NCBI GenBank assembly: GCA_021014325.1
Contig: CM037470.1
Location: 2,728,001 to 2,792,000, forward strand
Direction: 5' to 3'
DNA length: 64,000 bases
Origin: Plazaster borealis
Lineage: Eukaryota > Echinodermata > Asteroidea > Forcipulatida > Labidiasteridae
Both the position numbers and the translations under genes were made by a program. This document shows, in pieces, positions 11,601 to 20,600 of the stretch (positions within the stretch are counted from its first letter, which is position 1; every line of letters starts with the position of its first letter). The notes beneath the pieces were generated by a model. It worked only from the letters and a program-made list of their open reading frames with translations. It did not search any database and was not told where the DNA came from.

Positions 11601-14600
11601 AATCTTCTGGAGGATGGAGAATGAAACGAATAATGGATATGGATAAACAAATGGAACCATTTCATTCCTCACTTTAGAGGTAGGGTCAAACTTCGGTAAT
11701 GACCCCCGAAAAGAAATAGCGTACTTATTATCAAAGGCCTACTTGTTATATAGATAGTATAATGGTCGGAAGCATCCTGAGAAATGATTTCGTCTGAAAT
11801 GCCCCGGTTTATTAGAAATCGATAAAAGTATGTCAACAAATTTGAATCTCCAAAGATCGCCTGTTGGCGACTTATGGAAATTTTCGTGGTGTTCGTTTGA
11901 ATGCTGCCCTCAATACGGCCAGAGAAGCCGTTGGTATCCGCTGCCATCCCTCTAAATTTGGATAGATTTGACTTTCTTGATGAGAATACGCGACAGCTTT
12001 TGCTGTTTTCTCACCAAGTAGGTACTGTATTCAACTGAAACTTTCACAAATTTGATAATTTGACAATTTCAGTTGAAGGGAGCTGAGAGACCAGCCCTCG
12101 TCCAGTCGTTGGAAGGAGAGGAGAATGGGAAGGCTGAAAACATCATCTACCGAGTACTCCGACAGAGACACATGAAAGAACAAGTGCAACAGGTGAGATT
12201 TCTTCATCTGTCACTCTCACAAAAAGTCTGAAAGTTATCAAAGGGCTGAGACAGTGATGATGTTCGAAATGATGTGGAGAGTCTGTAAACCTCCAAAATG
12301 GACTTCACATGACGTCATTGATCGCCATCTTTGATGACAAACAATGGAAACGTGAACACGCTGCGCACGACGCTCAGCCAATGATAGCCTTTCACATGTG
12401 CATATTTTATTTCATTTATTCTGGTTGTGAAGCCAAGGACTCTCAGAAAAGCGAACTTAATCACTGCACTAGCCAAGAATCCAATAGAGAGAAGACAATA
12501 AAGGAAGTTTCAGTTTTAGATGTGGGAGGGAAAACCCCAGAGAATTATTCCAGGGAAAACCCATGCGGTCAGGTAGGGACTGAAAACCCAATCTACATGG
12601 TGCCCCCGGCGTGATTCGAACCGGGGTCCTAGAGGTAGAAGGCGTGGAAATTAGATACCACTACGCCAACCCGACCACCCACATTTCATCAACGATGGCG
12701 GCCAATGCAAGGGGTCTAATCAGGGAGCTTGTTCTCCAGATCATGAGGAGACTGTTACCCATTTTTCAGGTTTTTTTTCAGTTTCATATAATTTCACCCC
12801 TGAATAAATACTGAGATAAATGAGATATGAATGATATAAATGACCAGATATAGCTTGCCAAAAGCTAAGATCGTGATCTTAGAGGCAATATTGCCTCTTA
12901 AGGGCAGAGGCAATATCGCAACCGATGAGGTATAACCGTGATTACATACCTAATTTCAAAGATGCCCATCAGTGTCTTTTAAATATTATAATCGATCTTT
13001 CTTAAACCTCTCTCCTAGGAGGAGCAAATGGATCGGGAGAAGGAAGCTGCCATCATCCAGGCCCAAGCCAAGATGGCGGAGCTCTGCCAGAAGGAGCAGG
13101 ACACCCTTATGGACGCCCAACAGAAGGAGTTCCTGGAACTCATCGCCAACTCAAGTTCGCTGTCTGCCGCCAACCTGGCGGAGAAGAAGGAGAAGCTTCA
13201 ACAGCAACACCAGGTAAGTTGGGTTCAGTTAAGAATCTTGATATGATGTATGTACATATGTATATTCGGTTTGCGGTAACACCATGTGTTTGTCTACTTT
13301 GCAATGTAGATTTTTGTTCTTTGAGAACTTGTCTTGCTATCTATTCTACTGCCGCGGAGTAGATTTCGGAATTCGGGAGACTACTTAGTTCTGGAAAGAA
13401 CTGTTCTGCTTATTAACTACTACCGGAAGGTAGAAAATTGGGCAAGACTACTACTTTTGCTTAGTGGATTGAGGGGACTTCTTGTTATTAACTTCACTGC
13501 CGCGGAGTGAGTTCTTAATATTGGTCTCAAGGTTTTGACTAGCTTGCTCTAGTCTTCGTCAGGAGAAAGAGATAAGGACAGGGAGGGGGAAACTTCAACC
13601 TCAGTCCCAGTCCCAGGGGTGATCGATCTCGCCGCAACATTTTTTTGTTTTAATTTCTTTCTATACTGAAATTAATATTTTCTCTCTTGCTTCATTATTT
13701 AATTTCAGAAACAACTGGCCGAATTCGACAAGATCAAAGACCAGAGGATGGAGCAGGCCAACAAGGACTGCCTGCCTGGCATCGAGGTCAAACAAGCCCA
13801 GGCCAGACTGGCGATGAGAGAGCGTCAGCTCAGGGAACTCGCTGAGGCCATGAGAGACCTGTCCCCTGAGGAGGTAGGTACTGATCCTGGGAACATTGAG
13901 GCGTAGTTTGGAAGGAGGTTCTCTCGGCCCCACTGGTCTCATCCAAGACCGCTGGAACGGGCTGATGAGCTTGTGTAAATTCTTGTTCAGGATGTAGTGA
14001 TGCATGATGGGAACGATTTTACTGCTGATCAGAGCATTGCGCACAATCACAACGTGTGTGCACACGATATGATAATGCATGGAGGCTCAATGGATAATGT
14101 AAACCAAGTTTCTAGAATGTTTTTCTTCGATCGAGCCCTATTTTTAGTACAAGGCAAAGAATGACATTAGTGACTGGCAATGGGTTCACACAGTTGAGCT
14201 TCATTATTATTGATAGTCGAATCTTTCTTAAGTATGAAGAGGTTGCCAACACCATTGAACTCGACACCCAAACTATTGGACTCTTATTATGGTGGTATGC
14301 CATATCCAACATACAGCATAATCAGTTTACTAATGCAGTCCTCAGTCCAACAGAATCAAACGGAGCATGCATTTAGATTTTGATGGGTTTGGGTTAATGG
14401 TTTGATCAATTAAAAACAACAGATTAAATGATTTTTGTTTTTCTGTTCATCCTTCTCGTCTTGAGCAGGCCCTTGTTCATCAATACACTGAGGCCGCCGA
14501 CAAGGCAGCCCTGGATGCCCAGAAGTTCAGAGAGAGCAAGATGAGTCAGATGACGTCCGAGATCGAACACATCAAAGCGGAGAAACGGAAACGAGATGAC

Positions 14601-17600
14601 GAGAGAAGGCGTAAGATGCAACAAGAACTTGAGTAAGGAGCTTTTTAAAACACAGTTTTAGGGAGAACTGCAATGAGCAGTAACCCAGGGCTGAGCCTCG
14701 GGTAACTGTGTTGTACCTTGGAAAACCCAGCGGTTACACAAGGTTCAACTCTGAATTAATATGTAGTGACCTTATTGTGTGCTTGTGTTTTTTTCATGTC
14801 ATGCAATAGCAGTTGACTTTGTACATTTTAACAATTTGGCGACACGCAACAGCAGTTGACTTTGACATGTGCGTTTTTTGGCTGGACGACAGATTCCATC
14901 TTTATTTTTTTTTTGGGAATGATATTTTTGGCCCAACAGCTCTGTAATTAGTTTTATCTTTGACTTTATAAAGTTATCGTTTCATTAAGTCTTCATTTTG
15001 GGTATTCAAGAAAACCCTTATTTGACTATGTATCATAATTATATTCTACAAGATTTGGCTCTGTGTCTTTTGGATGTTTTTCCGGCTTCATTTTTCTATA
15101 ATTGGTTCTTATATAGCGCACATATCCTAGTAGCTCAATCAAGGCGCTTCACAACATTATAATCCCTGTTTATCAGGCATTCTTAGACCAATCCTTAAAC
15201 TTTCCCAACTCCCTTGGGGGAGTATACAACCTCAAGCTGCTTAAATTAGCACTAAGTGAGAAATCCAACACAATACTGTCTCGGCCCTCTCGGGTTCCCA
15301 TTTATACAACTGGGTTGAGAGAAGCAATTATGGTTAAGTGCCTTGCTCAAGGACACAAGTGACATCGAGCGCACGCTCCGATGACTCAGCCATTAAAACT
15401 TGAGTCCAATGGAGTAGACCACTCGAACACGACATGCCACATAAACACTTGCTTAATTTTTATTTCTCTCTAACCCTCTGAACTGTCAACACTTTTCAGA
15501 CTGCTTTTTACTCAAAAACCTTATTTGGAATGGATACTTATTTCGTTCTCTCTTTACTCAAATTCAAATCAGTTCTCTGGAATCGGAGCTGGAGATTGAT
15601 CGCGTCCGAGACGAGCAAAGACAGCAAGAACGGGACGGGCAACGGGTGAAGACGATCGAGGAGCAGAAACAGGAGAAAGAGCGACGTCTTCAGCAAGAGA
15701 TGAAACAGCTAGAGGGAAACAAAGACGCTCAGGAGGTAAGTGAGAGAGACGGACAAAACCGTTAGGCGAGCAAAAACTGAAGTAGTGAGCGCCTTTGAGG
15801 CCTTGTCACATGGGGCAATTTTTGTTAGGCAACTTTGAGGCAAACAACTGCACTGCGTTCACAAAGAACACTTTCGGCAGCACAAGAGATATTCTTCTAG
15901 CTGTAACTCACTATCCCCAGGAAAATTATGAGAAAACTGAAGTGTGAATGAATTTTCTTCTTGGAGATTGCCTGGAACTGGTTGCCTGTAATTTGCCTTG
16001 TGTAACATGTCCTTTAGACAAGTTCTCAAAGAACAAAATCTACCTAGCAAGTAGATTTCAGAACTGAGAAGTCTCCCGAATTCCGAATATTCTACTCTGC
16101 GGCAGTAGAATAATAAGCAAGATCTACCTAGCAAGTAGATATACACATGGTGTTGCTGCAAACCAAATATATATTGATACCTCACCATGCAATGCCTCAA
16201 ATCCTATTTGTCCTTTAGACTTTTGAAACCATGTTTTTCTGCTTTATGTTTATACCAAAATTGAGGTATCCACTTTCAAAGCTTGCTTCTTGGAGACCTC
16301 CACCACTGAATCATCAGCATAAACGATCGGCTACAACTTGGGCTTGCATCGGGCACAATGACTGATGCACAACATGCATCATCGGTGTCTTGAGTTACGG
16401 TTGAACTTATAGTTATTGAGGTAGCATCTTAATAGTCGGGCTTGTTCGATATGCATACGCCGGCAGTCCAGTGGATCGCCAGAATGTTCTGCTGGACCGC
16501 GACACTCTGCCGACCTACGGAACAATCCTACACAAGAGGAAAGTTAAAGGCACTGAACACGTTTGGTAATTGTCAAAGACCAGTGTTCTCACTTAGTGTA
16601 TCCCAACATATGCATAAAATAACAAGCCTGTGAAAATTTGGGCTCAATTGGTCATCGAAGTTGCAAGAAAATGATGAAAGAAAAAACACCCTTGTTGTAC
16701 AAATTTGTGTGCTTTCAGATAGGAATAAAAGGTTTCTTGCAAGAAGTCTTTTATTATTTTAGTGAGAAATTACCTCTTTCTCAAAAACTACGTTACTTCA
16801 GAGGGAGTCGTTTCTCACAATGTTTTATACTATCAACAGCTTTCTGTTGCTCATTACTAAGTCAGTTTTTATGCTAATATATATTTTGAGTAATTACCAA
16901 ACGTGTACAGTGCCTTTAAAGTAATCTTTTCCGGTAAACAAATCTGCAATTTTTGTTTCCAGAAATACAGCAGAGGCTCTCATTTTTACTCTGATATGTT
17001 CAACTCTTGAGTGACTTTTAAAAATTTGTTCCTCCCTCGTAGAAACTTCTGGCCGAACACGGGGAGAACATGAAACGGTTTGAGGAACTTCAACTCCTGG
17101 AGCAGCAGAGGAACAAGGAGAAGACAAGGGCCCGCCTGGAGGCGAGACGCAAGAAGAAAGAGGACCTTGAGAAGGAAAGGATCAAGGCGGATATCAACAC
17201 CCAAGCTGAGGTGGACGATCGCAGAACTCAAGACCATCTTAATAACATCCAGAGGCAGGGTGAGGATGTCTCCATATTCATGAGAAGGAAAAAAAAAGGA
17301 TATTTACATATTATTCATGAGTTAAAAAATGGTGGATATTTACATTTTTATGAGATAAAAAACTGTAGGATATTTCCATATTGATGAGATAAAAAGTTGT
17401 GGATATTTACATCTTCATGAGAAAAACATTGGAGGATATTTCCATATTCTTGAGATAAAAGATGGGGGATATTTCCATAATCATGAGATAAAAAATGATG
17501 GATATTTAAATATTCATGAGAACAAAGTTGGAGGATACTTCCATAATTACTGTGACCTTGGTTCAAATCCCGGCTAAGGCCAAATGTTAGTATTGTGCGT

Positions 17601-20600
17601 TGGTTCTCTCCTATGCCACAAAGGTTTTTCTCCGGGCCCTCCAGTTTTCTTCCTTCTGGAAAAATCAAACACTTTTGATCTCTGTCTTTTTCTTGGTTAT
17701 AAAAATCAATTCAATGTCAAATTCAGTCTTTATTGTCTTCGTTATTGAGTGTCCCTCCCATCGCCATTTCAAATCTCTGATTATTCCATTCATATGTTGA
17801 ACATAATTGTCTTATAGTATTGTGATTAACTTTACCCAGTAATGTGTAAAATTTGCTTTGTCGAAGTTATAAAATCAGAACATTTCATTTGTTCCAATTA
17901 CAGTTCAATACCCGGAAACGATTCAAAATAAGATGTGTCACACACGAGTAGACACATAAACCAATTTTTTAATGTTTTTCTCGGTAACAGGTGCCTCGGA
18001 CCTGAACCAGACAATCAACTCGACCACGGCGCCGGACGCTCCCGGTGACTGGGCCCAACGGGAGCAGGATGCAGTGGATAGATCCAAGCTTCCATCAGGA
18101 ATGGACGAGTCCATCTTCAACGCTCTCCTTGCTTCACCGCTCTACAAGGACCTCCAAGAGATTGAGGAGATCGTGAATAGTACGGATGCGCTGAAGCGAC
18201 CAGGGGTCAAAGGTGAGAAGGATCTTTGGATATGTCTGAATAAGGTCGTATCTGACTTGACGGCAACGGCTCTGGCTGCTGCTAAGGGTGTTGCTAAGGA
18301 CGTTCTATATTCAAGGCATGATGACGTGGCACTCCAGACATAGCCTTAGCCTGAATCATAAGTTAATGGTTCAATTTGAAGTCCTCAGACTAAAGAGACA
18401 GTTGCCATGATACATGAGTCAGGGCCATAGACAGAAATTTCAAACATTCCAAGTTCCTGTTTGAGACCTAGCCAATAAGCATGGCAATGTCACATTACCC
18501 TGAGTTGAATCTTTGACGAATGCTCTTATCTGGGCCCAATTTCATAAAGCATGCAAGCACAAAAAACTCTTGCTTAAGAAAAATAGGTTACCAGCCAAAG
18601 TACCATACAGTTACCAGTGCTGTGACTGGTAGCCTACTCATTTCTTGCTTAGTAAAGAAATTTGCTTAGCAGAATTTTCTGCTAAACAGCTTTAAGAAAT
18701 TTGAAAGGGATTATATTATTCTCCCCTAAAAAAAAATATTACACACTATTATGAAGCGTACTGTTTCAAAAAAGTGCAATGTTGTAAGTGTGTTTGTAGA
18801 TTCCGAGGGTGTCATGCAGGGTTTGAAGTCTGCTGCCACCTCGTGTTCCGCGTTGAAGATTGTTTGTTGTTTTCTGCTTGGAAGTTCAATCTTGAGGTAG
18901 TTTGACTTACTTTTATTGCGAATTTACAGGAGCTGTGTCCGACGCCTTCATCGACGTCAAGGATGCCCAGTGGCTCCTAGCGCAGGACATCGTCCCCTTA
19001 GACATCAACAGCATCTCCCCGAGCCAGTTCGTCATCTACCGCTTCGGCGTCTTCATCGTCCGCCTCCTCAAGGAGACCATCGGCACGCCCAACGTCACCC
19101 TCCTGCTGGCCTCCAGCCTCCCCCAGAACGACTACGACCGCAACATGTACCGGCGCTCGTTCTTCTACCAGCGGGCGATGAACATCCTGTTCATTCGTCA
19201 GGAGAGGTTGGAGTCGGTCGGAGAGTTCGTCATGCTCATCATGCACTGCTTGGCTCATATCAAGACTGGGGAGCTGAAAGACGATGCTGACCCACTCTTC
19301 TTAAGAGCATTCTATAAGGTAAAGTGTGAAAGTTCCCACTTGACACCATGTAAAGTCGGCCATTTTTGCATGCAAATCAATCTTTTGAACACACAACTAT
19401 GTGTTATGCGTAAATACTGCGTGCGGCCCGCAGGAGTTTGATCAAATTCCTTGCATTATTGGTCGGTGAACCACTTGGCTGCGTAGCAAAATAACAACGC
19501 TTGACACAGCTCATCGCAAGTTACAATATTTAATTGAGCTAGTTAATGCTAGTATATTTTGTAGTGACTTTTGAAATAGTTTTTTTGAGTTTGATTCGAA
19601 TTGTCTACCCTTGATCCACAGGCAATGAAGGTCATCTGCCAGGACATGTTCTTCGCTCGGTCTCGTTCTTCACCCCTCTCTGTCGCTCTGATTGGTAGCA
19701 CGCCCTCTAGTGGCAAGACTGCGCTGGAGCATGCCTTCAAGTACAGCAAGACGGACGTGGACAAGACGGGCGTGGTCGGTGAGCTGGTGAACGTGAAGGT
19801 CAAGGTACCAGTCGAGCAGGACTTCAACGAAGAGGTGAGATCTCTTCTTAAAGTGGAAAAGAAAACTAGGGAAGAACCGGAGGGTTACCTGATGTTCGGA
19901 ACAGTTTGTTATCAGAAGAATTCTTGATTCAAACTGAGAATTATTTGTTTTGTTTGCTTACTAATTGTTTATGATCATTGCACATTTGTTTTGTTGGTTT
20001 TGTGATAGCTTATTGTACATTATTGTTTTTATTTATTGAGTGATTGTTGTTTACGATTCTTGTTTATTATTGTTTTTGTTTGTGTGTATCTTGTTTCAGA
20101 CCATCAAAGAACGTCTGGAGAATGCCCAGGACAAACATGACAACTCTCGCTTGCGTGAGTTTCTGCAGAGCCGTGGGGGCGCTATAACCACCAAGGAGTT
20201 TGTCGCCTCTCGCTTGAGAGAGCTTAGAGGAATGACGACCGCCGAAGAGAAACCAACGTAAGTTTGATTTTGCTGGGCTTCGATTTTCGCTAGAAGCCGA
20301 GATTCTCAGCAGCGCAGAAAGATGCTTAGCAAGATGCTTAACTGCTTAGCAAGATGGTTAGCAAGATGCTTAGCTGCTTAGCAAGATGCTTAGCTGTTTA
20401 GTAAGATGGTCAGCTGCGTATCAAGATGCTAAGCTGTTTAGCAAGATGCTAAGTTGCTTAACAAGATGCTTAGCTGCTTAACAAGATGCTTAGCTGCATA
20501 GCAAGAAGCTCAGCTGTTTTAAGCAGCACCGCTTAGGTGCTTAGCAAGACGATAAGCAGCTCAACCAGACATATAAATTGAATCATGCTGTTTTTGTTTG

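Noticed and set aside
11054..11665. 203-codon open frame on the minus strand
   Set aside because: It is antisense to visible exon 16 and runs through the 105-bp minisatellite. Its repetitive protein is a shadow of the array.
18213..18343. Extension of visible exon 23 to an in-frame stop
   Set aside because: A good donor at 18213 joins in frame to exon 24, and the extension is MITE sequence. Kept only as a possible intron-retention form.
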